From Salinibacillus xinjiangensis (lineage in GTDB: Bacteria; Bacillota; Bacilli; Bacillales; Alkalibacillaceae), in NCBI RefSeq assembly GCF_009649735.1, contig NZ_WJNH01000008.1, positions 2,058 to 66,057 of the forward strand: 64,000 nucleotides of DNA. Reading direction: 5' to 3'. Positions 19,778 to 28,918 of the stretch are shown piece after piece. The notes under the pieces are model-generated. The model made no database searches, was not told where the DNA came from, and saw only the letters and a list, made by a program, of their open reading frames with translations. The number at the start of each line of letters is the position of its first letter. The stretch's first letter is position 1. A program made the position numbers and the translations under genes.

Positions 19778-20126
19778 ACACCTTAAACCCCTTTATCATC
19801 GAGCCAACCTGTTTCACTAATGGCTGAACCTGATGGACTGTGTTGACTACCTGCCCAACAGTTGAAAAGACCTTGTCAAAATCCATTTGACCGTTTTGAT
19901 CCTGGAAGGCCTGTAAAAGCGGATTGGGCCCCTTTGGATAAGGTCCTCCCATTGGTCCGCCTCCTTGGTTCATAGGGTATTTCCCCATTGGCATTGGAGG
20001 TTTTTGAAATTGTTCATATGGTGACTTCATACCATGAAAGGAACCTTGATTCTGAAATGGAAATTGAGGTGGATACATGTTTTGAAAATGGTTTGGACCT
20101 GGTTGATAGTTCCAATTTCTTTGCAT
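19776..20126 (-). CDS. YppG-like spore-associated protein
   Basis: This 116-residue protein has a long Pro/Gln/Met/Gly-rich N-terminal part (about 1-75) and a conserved tail with DKVFSTVGQVVNTVHQV. This resembles the Bacillus YppG family, small proteins linked to the spore coat. The ATG is chosen because GGGGGT lies 7 bases upstream. The function is inferred from family membership only. Confidence 0.78.
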   Translation of the reverse strand: MQRNWNYQPGPNHFQNMYPPQFPFQNQGSFHGMKSPYEQFQKPPMPMGKYPMNQGGGPMGGPYPKGPNPLLQAFQDQNGQMDFDKVFSTVGQVVNTVHQVQPLVKQVGSMIKGFKV

Positions 20127-20205
20127 TAAAAACACCCCCTAATATTGACCTTATTACAATTTATGTTAGGACAATCTGGGAGTGTGATTCTATCTAGTTC
20201 AATTA

Positions 20206-20439
20206 CTAACTTATTGCTTGAACAATAGCTCTTCTTTGATAACCTAGTATACATTTATCCTCAATAAACGTAGCTGGAGTAGCATAAATTCCATTTTGTT
20301 GTAATTCCTTTAAATATGAACGATCTTCAGATATGTTCCTTTCTTCATAGTGTTTATTCCAATTTTCCAATAGATTCATTACTTTTTTACTCTGATTACA
20401 ATTTTGACTAGTATACACGATGATCTCTTCTTGGTTCAC
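20206..20439 (-). CDS. Glutaredoxin-like protein
   Basis: This 77-residue thioredoxin-fold protein has YTSQNCNQSKKV, where the usual CxxC is CNQS, and the cis-proline motif ATPATF. The monothiol-like active site suggests a glutaredoxin/NrdH-type role, but the partner is unknown. GTG start after GAGGTGA. Confidence 0.8.
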   Translation of the reverse strand: MNQEEIIVYTSQNCNQSKKVMNLLENWNKHYEERNISEDRSYLKELQQNGIYATPATFIEDKCILGYQRRAIVQAIS

Positions 20440-20598
20440 TACGTATCACCTCAAGTAAGCTAAGAGTTCCATTCGCGCTCTACTGATATCCTTACCCATT
20501 GACTCGTTTTTTTAAACTTAGGTGAAGTAATCGTTAAAGGTATGAACAACCATTTTGTAGAATATAGATAACTAAATTTGATTTAAGGAGTGAATAGC

Positions 20599-21696
20599 TT
20601 GGGTAATGTCTATTTCTTTTCTGGTTATCCAGGGTATCTGGCTACGTATTTAATCAAACGAATTTTTCAAGCAGAATACCCCGTCCAACACATTTATGCA
20701 CTAGTGCTGCCCTCTATGATGCAAGACGCAGAGAAATCATTAAAAAACTTATTAAATGACACTGGCATTGATGAAGGCAAAATAACGTTAGTTGAGGGAG
20801 ATATCACTCAAGAGAATCTTGGACTTGAGCATGATAGCATCCGTTTATTACAGGATTCCGTTACACATGTCTTTCATTTAGCTGCTATTTATGATTTAGC
20901 CGTACCGTTCGAGCCTGCTCAAAAAGTAAATGTGTTTGGGACAAAAAATATGAATGACTTTGTCCTCTCTCTTACGAATTTAGAGAGGTATATCTATTTC
21001 AGTACTGCATACGTAGCCGGCAAACGACAGGGTGTGATTTACGAAGATGAATTAGAACACGACAAAGGATTTAATAACCACTATGAAAAAACAAAATATG
21101 AAGCAGAAAAATTACTAGAGGAACTCGAATCCGATATACCCATTACCATTATTCGTCCTGGCATTGTTGTTGGCCATTCAGAAACAGGAGAAACATTAAA
21201 GTTTGATGGTCCTTACTTTGTCCTTAATTTTATTAGACACCTTCGTTTTATGCCCATTCTGCCTTACTTTGGAAACCTAGATGCTAAGGTCAATTTGGTT
21301 CCGTTGGATTACATTATCGAGGCTACAGTCTTTTTTGCACACGACACATCAAAAGAAAGCCAAACTTATCATCTCACAGATCCATCTCCTTATACGGCTA
21401 GAGAATTATACTCAATGTTTATGCAAGAATATTTAGGAAGGAAACCTCGAGGAAGGGTACCATTAAAAAGTGCGGAAATGCTACTCTCTATCCCGTTTTT
21501 CCGGAAATGGCTTCAAACCGAAAAACAGGTGTTAGATTATTTTACGGATCAATGCGAATATGACTGTCGCAATGCTCAAAAAGGCTTAGAAAACAGCACC
21601 ATCTCATGTCCCGACTTTAAATCCATAATTCCAAACCTCGTTAAATATTATCGTGAGCATGAAAAGAATGAGGAAAAACATGTGAAGATATCTTAA
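20599..21696 (+). CDS. SDR family protein (extended, reductase-like)
   Basis: This 365-residue Rossmann protein is related to the thioester-reductase/male-sterility branch of extended SDRs. The nucleotide motif is degenerate (SGYPGYLATYL); the catalytic serine region YFSTAYVAG and YEKTKYEAEKLL are kept. The TTG at 20599 is 8 bases after AAGGAG. The substrate may be an acyl thioester or sterol-like compound; this is unresolved. Confidence 0.8.
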   Translation: MGNVYFFSGYPGYLATYLIKRIFQAEYPVQHIYALVLPSMMQDAEKSLKNLLNDTGIDEGKITLVEGDITQENLGLEHDSIRLLQDSVTHVFHLAAIYDLAVPFEPAQKVNVFGTKNMNDFVLSLTNLERYIYFSTAYVAGKRQGVIYEDELEHDKGFNNHYEKTKYEAEKLLEELESDIPITIIRPGIVVGHSETGETLKFDGPYFVLNFIRHLRFMPILPYFGNLDAKVNLVPLDYIIEATVFFAHDTSKESQTYHLTDPSPYTARELYSMFMQEYLGRKPRGRVPLKSAEMLLSIPFFRKWLQTEKQVLDYFTDQCEYDCRNAQKGLENSTISCPDFKSIIPNLVKYYREHEKNEEKHVKIS

Positions 21697-21717
21697 CTTT
21701 TTTAACCTAAATTATGA

Positions 21718-21746
21718 AAGCGCTATTATAAATAGTGCTTTTTTTC
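21718..21746 (+). terminator. Terminator of the SDR gene
   Basis: The stem AAGCGCTATT/AATAGTGCTT is followed by seven Ts. Confidence 0.85.
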
Positions 21747-21811
21747 TTTCTTTAGTTTACTTTTTGAGATATGATATCATAGCGTTATCATTTTAGAGAA
21801 GGATTGAGAAT

Positions 21812-22429
21812 ATGGTTAAGGATACTGGCGAAAGAGTTATACCAGAATATATGGATTCGATGAATATGCTACTACTAGAGCATATAGCAAGGTATCAGTT
21901 TGCCCTCCCCTATGCAGTAGGTAGAGTCTTGGACCTATCCTGTGGTGCAGGCTATGGGACACATTTTGTTACTAAAAAACGAAAGAAGCAAATTGATGAA
22001 GTCATTGGCATTGATATTGACCAAGACATTATCGAATATGCAAAAGGTAAATACTATCATCCACAGTCCAGTTTCATGGTAAAGGATGCAACGGATTTAA
22101 CACTACCCAATCAGATCGGTCAATTCGATTCTATTTTAAGCTTTGAAACACTTGAGCACATTGAGGATGAAGAAAAACTATTAAAAAATTATCATCAATT
22201 GCTTAAGCCTGGGGGAACATTAATTGTTTCGACTCCTTTTGGACAAGGAAGAGGGGTTGAATGTGGATCGCCATTTCATGTACATCAATTAACTCCTGAA
22301 GAATTTCGTGCTTTATTCACTTGCTATACCGACGTTTCCTTTTATTATCAGGATGGGGTATTGATTGAACCAGAGCCCCCTAGAAAAGGAATCTATTACC
22401 CACTTGGAATTGCCGTGTGTAAAAAGTAA
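21812..22429 (+). CDS. Class I SAM-dependent methyltransferase
   Basis: This 205-residue Methyltransf_11/25-type protein has motif I VLDLSCGAGYGT, acidic residue D71 region (IGIDIDQDII) and SFETLEHIED. The substrate is not evident. It stands alone, with GAAGG before the ATG. Confidence 0.87.
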   Translation: MVKDTGERVIPEYMDSMNMLLLEHIARYQFALPYAVGRVLDLSCGAGYGTHFVTKKRKKQIDEVIGIDIDQDIIEYAKGKYYHPQSSFMVKDATDLTLPNQIGQFDSILSFETLEHIEDEEKLLKNYHQLLKPGGTLIVSTPFGQGRGVECGSPFHVHQLTPEEFRALFTCYTDVSFYYQDGVLIEPEPPRKGIYYPLGIAVCKK

Positions 22430-22451
22430 TCCTTTCTAAAGGGCTTTTGCT

Positions 22452-22829
22452 CTATGCTACATCACCACAGATCATCAACACATTTTCATCTGGATCCATA
22501 ATGTGAATCCAACCAAAATTACCATGTGTCTCGATGTCACGTACAACTGGGATGCCTTCTTGTTTTATCCAATCATAAGCAGCCTTCAAATCACTAGTCA
22601 TAAAATTAAAAGCTGGATGACGAGAAGGGGTAAATTCAAAGCTTGGATCAAAAGCATGGTCATCTAATGTCATGTACGCCCCACTTTTTAAAGGCATATT
22701 GTAGACTGGGGATTGTACCTCCTCCTCTTTAAAGTGCAATTCTAATAGTTTACTATACCACTCTGCAGATTTCTTTAAATCTGTGACATGAACAAAAACA
22801 GCATGGACCTCTTGTTTTAAGTGACTCAA
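22452..22829 (-). CDS. VOC family (glyoxalase/dioxygenase-fold) protein
   Basis: This 125-residue single VOC unit has HAVFVHVTDLKKSAEWYSKLL at the N-terminus (a shared metal-site strand) and IHIMDPDENVLMIC at the C-terminus. VOC proteins include glyoxalases and antibiotic-binding proteins; no specific role can be given. TTG start after GAGGAGG. Confidence 0.82.
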   Translation of the reverse strand: MSHLKQEVHAVFVHVTDLKKSAEWYSKLLELHFKEEEVQSPVYNMPLKSGAYMTLDDHAFDPSFEFTPSRHPAFNFMTSDLKAAYDWIKQEGIPVVRDIETHGNFGWIHIMDPDENVLMICGDVA

Positions 22830-22848
22830 TTAAATTCCTCCTCTACTT

Positions 22849-24270
22849 TCAATCAATCATTAATACTCCTTTTTTGATGCGGACGAAAATCATGATTCCA
22901 ATCGCAATTAAACTAATCCATCCAAAATATATGCTTAAATAAACAGCTAAGGCACCGACTATCCGAACCAAAAAGAATAAATCATTTCCCCGCACCTGAT
23001 CCGTTAACAGTCGAACCTTAGGAAAGACGGATAGTTCCAAATCAAAGAAAATCCAAAACGCATAAAAACAAGCATTACTAATAATCATCCAAGTTTCTAG
23101 ATTATGAAAATATAGCATGCCTGTATAAGCCAATGTTAGGACAACTACTAGCGCAACATACCATTTTTGATAAGAGCGAAACCATGCCCCGACTTGCCAA
23201 GGAATGGCACTCATGATAGGCTGCTCAAATTGATACATAAACATGCTACCCATAACTTGTGTGATAATCATGATTGATAGTGCTATAGATACACCTAGTT
23301 GCCAGGTGCCTTGAGAGCCAAGGATCAATATAAGTAGTAGCATGACTCCGACTGATTGTAATATAATCCCTAGTTGCTCCTTAAAAAAATGACGCCACAA
23401 TCTTACTGAAATAACAGACAAATCATAAGGAAATGGACGCCTTGCCCTCTTCCCCTGAAATATTTTTGTGAAAAGATGAAACTTCTGCGGTGGCTTGATC
23501 GTTATTTTGGTTAATTTCTGGACAATCATCATATTCCAGACCTTCACATCACTGAAGCTTACAACCTTGGTCCAATCTGTATATATTAAACTATGGACTG
23601 TAAATAAGGATATGGCTAACAAAATACCAGCAAACCAACTAATCCATAATATTAGACTTCCAGATAGTTCATTGAGTAACACCAAATACCTGATCGCAAT
23701 TAAAACGATACCGGAGAGAACAATGGTTAGAACATGTTTTAGAGTTTCAATTTGAAATGCTCTCCACTGTATACTAATCCCCGTCACATTCCCAATCCAT
23801 ATTGTGATAAATAATAGAGTAATAAAATCAAAATTTAAAGGTGTCATCACCCATAGAATAAGAAGGAAAAGAAAGGTTTTAACAGTCATCAAAACTAGTC
23901 TTTCAAACAAACTATAGGCCCAAATTTTCATCCTAGAAAAAGGGAGCAGGCTTAATTGAAATTCTGTACTGGTTATGTAGATTCCAGGGTCCCGAAATGA
24001 TAGGATTAGACCTCGTATAAGCAGAGCTATAAAAATCGTGAACACCCAAACTGTTGATTGTTGCCCTTCCAACAAATCAAAGTATGGCTGAAAGTATAGA
24101 AGCTGGTCTCTGAGGATAACTAACCAAATGAAACCAAAGCCTAGTAGATAAATAGCTATTGTTAAATCAATTACGGTACGAATGGACATCTTTATTAAAT
24201 TTAATTTCTTCTTGAAACGATTTTTCCTAAGCCACCTCAAGGTTGGGGCTAATGAAGGTAGCTTACTCAT
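22849..24270 (-). CDS. ABC transporter permease (EcsB/YthQ-like)
   Basis: This is a 473-residue membrane protein with about ten hydrophobic segments, of the EcsB family. It overlaps the end of the ATPase gene (ATGAGTAA junction), so the two form one exporter. B. subtilis YthQ has the same partner arrangement. The substrate is unknown. The ATG is taken from the overlap and an upstream AAAGGAG. Confidence 0.83.
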   Translation of the reverse strand: MSKLPSLAPTLRWLRKNRFKKKLNLIKMSIRTVIDLTIAIYLLGFGFIWLVILRDQLLYFQPYFDLLEGQQSTVWVFTIFIALLIRGLILSFRDPGIYITSTEFQLSLLPFSRMKIWAYSLFERLVLMTVKTFLFLLILWVMTPLNFDFITLLFITIWIGNVTGISIQWRAFQIETLKHVLTIVLSGIVLIAIRYLVLLNELSGSLILWISWFAGILLAISLFTVHSLIYTDWTKVVSFSDVKVWNMMIVQKLTKITIKPPQKFHLFTKIFQGKRARRPFPYDLSVISVRLWRHFFKEQLGIILQSVGVMLLLILILGSQGTWQLGVSIALSIMIITQVMGSMFMYQFEQPIMSAIPWQVGAWFRSYQKWYVALVVVLTLAYTGMLYFHNLETWMIISNACFYAFWIFFDLELSVFPKVRLLTDQVRGNDLFFLVRIVGALAVYLSIYFGWISLIAIGIMIFVRIKKGVLMID

Positions 24271-24964
24271 CGTGAACTTCTCTCCTTTGTAGCCCACTAA
24301 ACGCTTCGATTTCCCCTGACTCCGAAATCACCCCATTGGATAACAGAACATAGTAATCACAAAGGTCTGTTACTTTTTCTAGCTGATGTGTAGTTAATAA
24401 AATTGCGGTCCCTTGTTCCTTTCTATTTTTAAGCTCCTCAATAAGAAATTGTGCAGCATAGATATCCAATCCCATAAAAGGTTCATCAATTAACAATAAC
24501 GGTACCTCTGGAAGTAATGCACAAATAGTTTGAACCTTTTGTCGCATTCCTTTTGATAAGGATTCGGGGAACTCACTTAGTTTATCCTGAATTTCAAATT
24601 CCTTTGTATAATATTCCACTCTCTCGTTCAGTAAATCTTCCTCAATTTGATAGCTCGCTCCATACAATTGGAAATGTTGATAGACGGTTAACTCTGACAT
24701 TAATAAAGGCTCTTCAGGGATATACGAAAATTGGGTTTTATAACGAAGAAAATGCTTATCCTGTTGTATACCTTGAATAGAAATTTCTCCTTCGTCTTTA
24801 TCCTGCCATCCCATAATCGCCTTCATAGTCGTCGATTTTCCTGCACCATTATGCCCAACCAGAGCCATGATTTTTCCGTTTGGAACGGCAAAGGTGATAT
24901 CCTGTAGTATGGGCTTATTTCGTATGGATAGTTGTAGGTCTTTGACTTCGAGGCAGTTTGTCAC
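24263..24964 (-). CDS. ABC transporter ATP-binding protein (EcsA/YthP-like)
   Basis: This 233-residue ATPase has Walker A GHNGAGKST, signature LSKGMRQKVQ, Walker B LLLIDEPFMGLD and the switch histidine in LLTTHQLEKV. It pairs with the downstream permease. GTG start after AAGGAG. Confidence 0.92.
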   Translation of the reverse strand: MTNCLEVKDLQLSIRNKPILQDITFAVPNGKIMALVGHNGAGKSTTMKAIMGWQDKDEGEISIQGIQQDKHFLRYKTQFSYIPEEPLLMSELTVYQHFQLYGASYQIEEDLLNERVEYYTKEFEIQDKLSEFPESLSKGMRQKVQTICALLPEVPLLLIDEPFMGLDIYAAQFLIEELKNRKEQGTAILLTTHQLEKVTDLCDYYVLLSNGVISESGEIEAFSGLQRREVHDE

Positions 24965-25082
24965 TTATTTCATCTCCTTGGTTGGTGGGTTGATTGGGCT
25001 TGATTCGTGGTGGCGGGTCTCGGTGGCGATTTCAGCTAGCTTTTGAGGTGCAGGTGCGGCTGGTGGTTCAGGTGCGGTGCGG

Positions 25083-25262
25083 GGTTCAGCATATTTCAGC
25101 CCAACTCCAGCATAATCTTCTCGTTCTTCAGCTTAATGGTCGTAAACTTTAGCAAAGCAAATCGCATATTCAGCATTTCCGCTGTTCTTCAGCATTTCCA
25201 AGGCCAACTTCAGCATACAACTATTATTCTTTAGCCTTTTCAACCACAACTTTAGCATAAGC
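25083..25262 (-). repeat. Array A: degenerate 21-bp phased repeat, CTGA/CTAA core
   Basis: On the minus strand GCTGAAG or GCTAAAG recurs about nine times, with steps 21, 21, 21, 21, 19, 21, 21, 21 bases (the C of plus-strand AGC falls at 25090, 25111, 25132, 25153, 25174, 25193, 25214, 25235, 25256). The bases between cores are not conserved. It fills most of the 345-base gap between the ABC ATPase and the isochorismatase-like gene. Stops in the frames argue against coding. The left part (24965-25080) is unusually G+T rich on the plus strand and holds nothing recognised. Confidence 0.8.
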
Positions 25263-25309
25263 ACACATCACATCATAGCACAGCATCATCTGAACTCCAC
25301 CCCACCAAA

Positions 25310-26212
25310 CTACCACTCACTAGTCAAAATCAACTGTACCCCGTAATCCCTATGTAACGTTTGAAACTCCTTCTCCGTCTCCTCTTCAAACCCAGGAATC
25401 GAACTCATACAATCCGTTAGCACATAGATGTTTTCTAGTAATCTACGGTCATCCTTCACATGCTCAACAATCTGTATGACCGACTCAATCACACAGTGGG
25501 ACGCTGCTTCACCCGCTATAATCACTTTGTCATATTGCTTAATCTCTTCCACTACATCATATCTAACTAATTCCTTCTCACTATACTCAGGCTGAATAAT
25601 ACCATACATCTCACTTAATGGATCTTCGCCCTTGACTACTGTTTTTAGCTCGTAATCTCTTAACAACGAGTGCAAATATGCCATTTTCGTAAACTGGCTC
25701 TCCAATGAAACACCATACGAGCCTTGGATACAGTGATATGGCCAAATACAAAGCTGTTTCTTACTTTGCTCCTCTAATTTTCTAACATAAGCCATACTCT
25801 TCTCATGATGAAAACGCGGTGACCATTTTCCTGATTGAATATCTTCATATGTTATGATGGTGAGTGGCTCTGGTTCGTTTCCGGAGGAGTCTTCCCACCA
25901 ACAAGGGTGAAAAATTTGCTGTGGTTTGTGGGTGTCGATGGACGCCATGATGTGGGTGATCTGTTCAAAGTTGTGGTGGATAAACTGCAGCAATCTTTCT
26001 ACATCCTGTTTTGCGCCTGGTACCCCTAACGCTCCTGCATCCATAAAATCATTTTGAACATCAATGGCCAGCAGTAAAACTTTCTCTTCGTCATCCTTTG
26101 CCTTCTTCACTGATGGTAAATTTGTATTTCTAAGAAATTGATCAAACGTTTGTTTAGTAGGTTCTCCGATGTTTTCAACCTCAACAATTTGTTCAAAAGG
26201 ATAGGTAAACAT
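25310..26212 (-). CDS. Isochorismatase-like hydrolase (nicotinamidase-related)
   Basis: This 300-residue cysteine hydrolase has the conserved D in LLLAIDVQNDFMD, a metal-site region SIDTHKP and the nucleophile region VIIAGEAASHCVIESV. It is longer than PncA (about 180-210) because of an N-terminal extension and internal insert. The reaction is probably amide hydrolysis, such as nicotinamide to nicotinate, but this is not certain. The start after GGGGGATG removes 28 residues of upstream frame. Confidence 0.83.
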   Translation of the reverse strand: MFTYPFEQIVEVENIGEPTKQTFDQFLRNTNLPSVKKAKDDEEKVLLLAIDVQNDFMDAGALGVPGAKQDVERLLQFIHHNFEQITHIMASIDTHKPQQIFHPCWWEDSSGNEPEPLTIITYEDIQSGKWSPRFHHEKSMAYVRKLEEQSKKQLCIWPYHCIQGSYGVSLESQFTKMAYLHSLLRDYELKTVVKGEDPLSEMYGIIQPEYSEKELVRYDVVEEIKQYDKVIIAGEAASHCVIESVIQIVEHVKDDRRLLENIYVLTDCMSSIPGFEEETEKEFQTLHRDYGVQLILTSEW

Positions 26213-26312
26213 GGAAACATCCCCCTGTAAATTTATTCTATTTTCACTATACCATATTTTAAAAAACACAGGTACAGTAGGGTTAATGGCTATCAAACAA
26301 ACATTTGTTTGA

Positions 26313-27056
26313 TTACATCATAATACCCCCATCTACATGAAGCACATGGCCATTAATATAATCGGATTCATCCGATGCTAAAAACAAATAAGCATTTGCA
26401 ATATCAGCAGGCTTTCCAAGACGATTCATCGGTACTTGCTGTTTTAAGGAATCAATCACTTTTTCAGGTACACTCTCTACCATGGATGTTTCCGTAAACC
26501 CAGGAGCTACAGCATTTACGTTAATCGATTTGCGTCCTAACTCCTTCGCCCAGGTTTTCGTCATCCCAATTAGTCCCGCTTTCGCCGCAGCGTAATTGGT
26601 TTGTCCTACGTTTCCATACGCTCCTGAGACAGAAGATGTATTGATAATTTTTCCTTTGCCTTGATGAATAAGATGTGGCAGCACGGCTTGGGTACAATGA
26701 AAAACTCCAGTCATATTGACATCGATGACCTGTTGAAATTGTTCAGGATCCATTTTCGAAAGCATGGCATCTCTCGTAATACCTGCGTTGTTTATTAAAA
26801 TATCGATCTGACCAAAATAATCTACAGCTGTCTTTACCATTGCATCTACGCTGTTTCGGTCTGCAACATTTACCTGAACAAACAGACAGTCCATACCCTC
26901 ACCTTTTAGTTCCTGTTCTCTTTGTTTACCTGTTTCCTCATCAAAATCAGCTAATACAACCTTTGCCCCTTCTCGCAGAAATGTTTTAGCGGATTCTAAG
27001 CCAATTCCATTGGCTGCACCTGTTATGATTGCTACTTGATCTTGTAATCTCCCCAT
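26313..27056 (-). CDS. SDR oxidoreductase (FabG/PhaB-like)
   Basis: This 247-residue classical SDR has TGAANGIG, NNAG, catalytic S in NTSSVSG and YAAAK. Similarity is highest to 3-oxoacyl-ACP or acetoacetyl-CoA reductases, with NADPH the likely cofactor. A stand-alone copy outside the fatty-acid cluster could serve polyhydroxybutyrate or beta-oxidation. The start is the ATG 9 bases after GAGGAG. Confidence 0.87.
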   Translation of the reverse strand: MGRLQDQVAIITGAANGIGLESAKTFLREGAKVVLADFDEETGKQREQELKGEGMDCLFVQVNVADRNSVDAMVKTAVDYFGQIDILINNAGITRDAMLSKMDPEQFQQVIDVNMTGVFHCTQAVLPHLIHQGKGKIINTSSVSGAYGNVGQTNYAAAKAGLIGMTKTWAKELGRKSINVNAVAPGFTETSMVESVPEKVIDSLKQQVPMNRLGKPADIANAYLFLASDESDYINGHVLHVDGGIMM

Positions 27057-27092
27057 TTCGTTCATCTCCTCTTTTAAAATCTCATAATTCCA

Positions 27093-27644
27093 TTAATGTG
27101 GGCGTTTCTCCCAAGGCTCCAGCTGCCCAACAATGGTTTCTTTCCGATTGTGATGAATCGCATCCTTCACTCCGTCCGATATTTCTTGATGAGTTAACCA
27201 CCTGGAATGGTGACCAAAAAGCTTAAAGCCTAGGAATACCTCATGATAAGAGCATGAAGAGGGTAAATCAGGTTTTTCTCTCTTAATATACGATGTACTA
27301 GACTTTACATGATATAGATCAAACGTTTGTTTGAGACCCTTTTCCGCTTGTAATTGCAGCAAAGTAGGCAAAGCCTCTGGTGCAGACGAATGGACCCAAG
27401 CAACAACTAACTCATAGGGTCCGTGTTCCTTAATCGATTCCATCAGCCGCTTCCGTAATTCATCCGTATTATGATAGTCTACCAAGATACTCGAAATCCT
27501 CTTTGGATCATGTACTTGTTCCATTAATTTGTGATACCTGTCCTTTCGCCTCCCCATAACTGAAACATAGTATCCCTTTTTATTCAGCCATAATGTCACA
27601 TCTGCTAACATCCCTGTTCCACCAACAACAAGAGCATGTTTCAT
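27093..27644 (-). CDS. Rossmann-fold short-chain dehydrogenase-like protein
   Basis: This 183-residue protein starts with the nucleotide-binding motif VVGGTGMLADVTLWL and has GRR after the second strand, suggesting NADP preference. The catalytic YxxxK of SDRs is not evident. It lies 36 bases upstream of the FabG-like gene on the same strand. Function unknown. Confidence 0.78.
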   Translation of the reverse strand: MKHALVVGGTGMLADVTLWLNKKGYYVSVMGRRKDRYHKLMEQVHDPKRISSILVDYHNTDELRKRLMESIKEHGPYELVVAWVHSSAPEALPTLLQLQAEKGLKQTFDLYHVKSSTSYIKREKPDLPSSCSYHEVFLGFKLFGHHSRWLTHQEISDGVKDAIHHNRKETIVGQLEPWEKRPH

Positions 27645-27709
27645 CTTAAATTCTCCTCTCTACACTATTAATATTAAAGATTTTCAAGGAAAATCCTTTT
27701 TGATAGTGC

Positions 27710-27803
27710 TCTACATTTTGGAATTTACTGATATATTTGCCCAATTTACTGATAAACTATCAATTTTCCTGATTGAATATCATTTTTTACTGATTGGATA
27801 TTA
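27710..27803 (+). repeat. Array B: 21-bp phased repeat, TTTACTGAT core
   Basis: TTTACTGAT or TTTTCCTGATT occurs four times with steps of 21, 20 and 21 bases (core C at 27728, 27749, 27769, 27790). It lies in the intergenic region between the divergent Rossmann and monooxygenase genes (27645-27900). The shared CTGA core and the same period link it to arrays A and C. Confidence 0.75.
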
Positions 27804-27900
27804 CTACACCTCGCCTAATCCTCTCCTCAAGCACAATCATTGAATTTCTTCCTCAAAAAGGGAAAAATAAAATTAACTTCTTACATAAAAAAGGATGTTC

Positions 27901-28902
27901 ATGATGTCATTAAAATTGAGTGTATTAGACCAGTCCCCTGTATTACCGGGGTTTACACCCCAGGATGCATTAAACCAAACGACAGAGCTGGCCAAGTTCG
28001 TCGATAAACTTGGCTATCATCGTTTTTGGGTTTCCGAGCACCATAGTACAAAGACTTTAGCGGGTTCAGCTCCTGAAATTCTCATTACACATCTCGCTGC
28101 CAATACGGAGCGAATTCGTGTTGGGACAGGTGGTATTTTACTTCCCCACTACAGCTCCTTTAAGGTTGCTGAAATGTTCCGCGTGCTGGAGTCCCTATAT
28201 CCAGGACGCATTGACCTAGGAATTGGGCGTGCACCTGGTGGTATGCCTGGAGTGAATTACGCTTTAAATAAAGGGAAATACCCAAACGTTCAGGATTATC
28301 CTCAGCAGGTTCAAGAATTAATGAGTTATCTTCAAGGCCGAAAACACCAAACCTATAAAGTAAAAGCAACACCACTTGGGGATACATGGCCACCGATTTG
28401 GATGCTAGGTTCAAGCGGAACTAGTGCTACACTTGCAGCTCAGCTTGGTGCCTCCTATACATTTGCCCAATTTATTAATGGTGAGGGTGGAACAGGTGCC
28501 ATGGATGCTTACTTTAACTGTTTCCAGCCATCAGAATATCGGCAAGAACCTGAGGGTAGTGTAGCGATTTTTGTTATTTGTGCTCCGACGGAAAAAGAGG
28601 CCGAGTATTTGGCGAAAAGTTTAGATTTACAGCTATTGCGTGTGGAAAATGGGGATTTCCGAGATGAATACCCGACTCCAGAAGAAGCCGCCAATGTTAC
28701 TTATACGTATTTTGAAGAGGAGCGTGTCCGTCATAACCGCAACCGTATGATTGTTGGGGATCCAGTCCAAGTAAGAGAACGGCTTGAGCAATTGGCAAAA
28801 GCTTATAGAGTAAATGAAATCATTGTTAATACGATTGCTACTTCAACTGAAAAGAGGTTTGAATCCTATCAACTGATTATGGATGCCTTTCAAAAAGCTT
28901 AA
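27901..28902 (+). CDS. LLM-class flavin monooxygenase (luciferase-like)
   Basis: This 334-residue bacterial-luciferase-like oxidoreductase has LSVLDQSPV at the N-terminus, FWVSEHH, and the flavin-binding RIRVGTGGILLPHYSS and GRIDLGIGRAPGG. It is close to the YceB/YwcH group of Bacillus. Substrate unknown. AAGG precedes tandem ATG codons. Confidence 0.88.
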   Translation: MMSLKLSVLDQSPVLPGFTPQDALNQTTELAKFVDKLGYHRFWVSEHHSTKTLAGSAPEILITHLAANTERIRVGTGGILLPHYSSFKVAEMFRVLESLYPGRIDLGIGRAPGGMPGVNYALNKGKYPNVQDYPQQVQELMSYLQGRKHQTYKVKATPLGDTWPPIWMLGSSGTSATLAAQLGASYTFAQFINGEGGTGAMDAYFNCFQPSEYRQEPEGSVAIFVICAPTEKEAEYLAKSLDLQLLRVENGDFRDEYPTPEEAANVTYTYFEEERVRHNRNRMIVGDPVQVRERLEQLAKAYRVNEIIVNTIATSTEKRFESYQLIMDAFQKA

Positions 28903-28918
28903 AGGGGGAGATTATTTG

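Noticed and set aside
25083-25262. Array A as a CRISPR array
   Set aside because: Cores of about 7 bases and a 21-bp period are far from CRISPR repeats (about 25-40 bases with 30-40 base spacers), and there are no cas genes.
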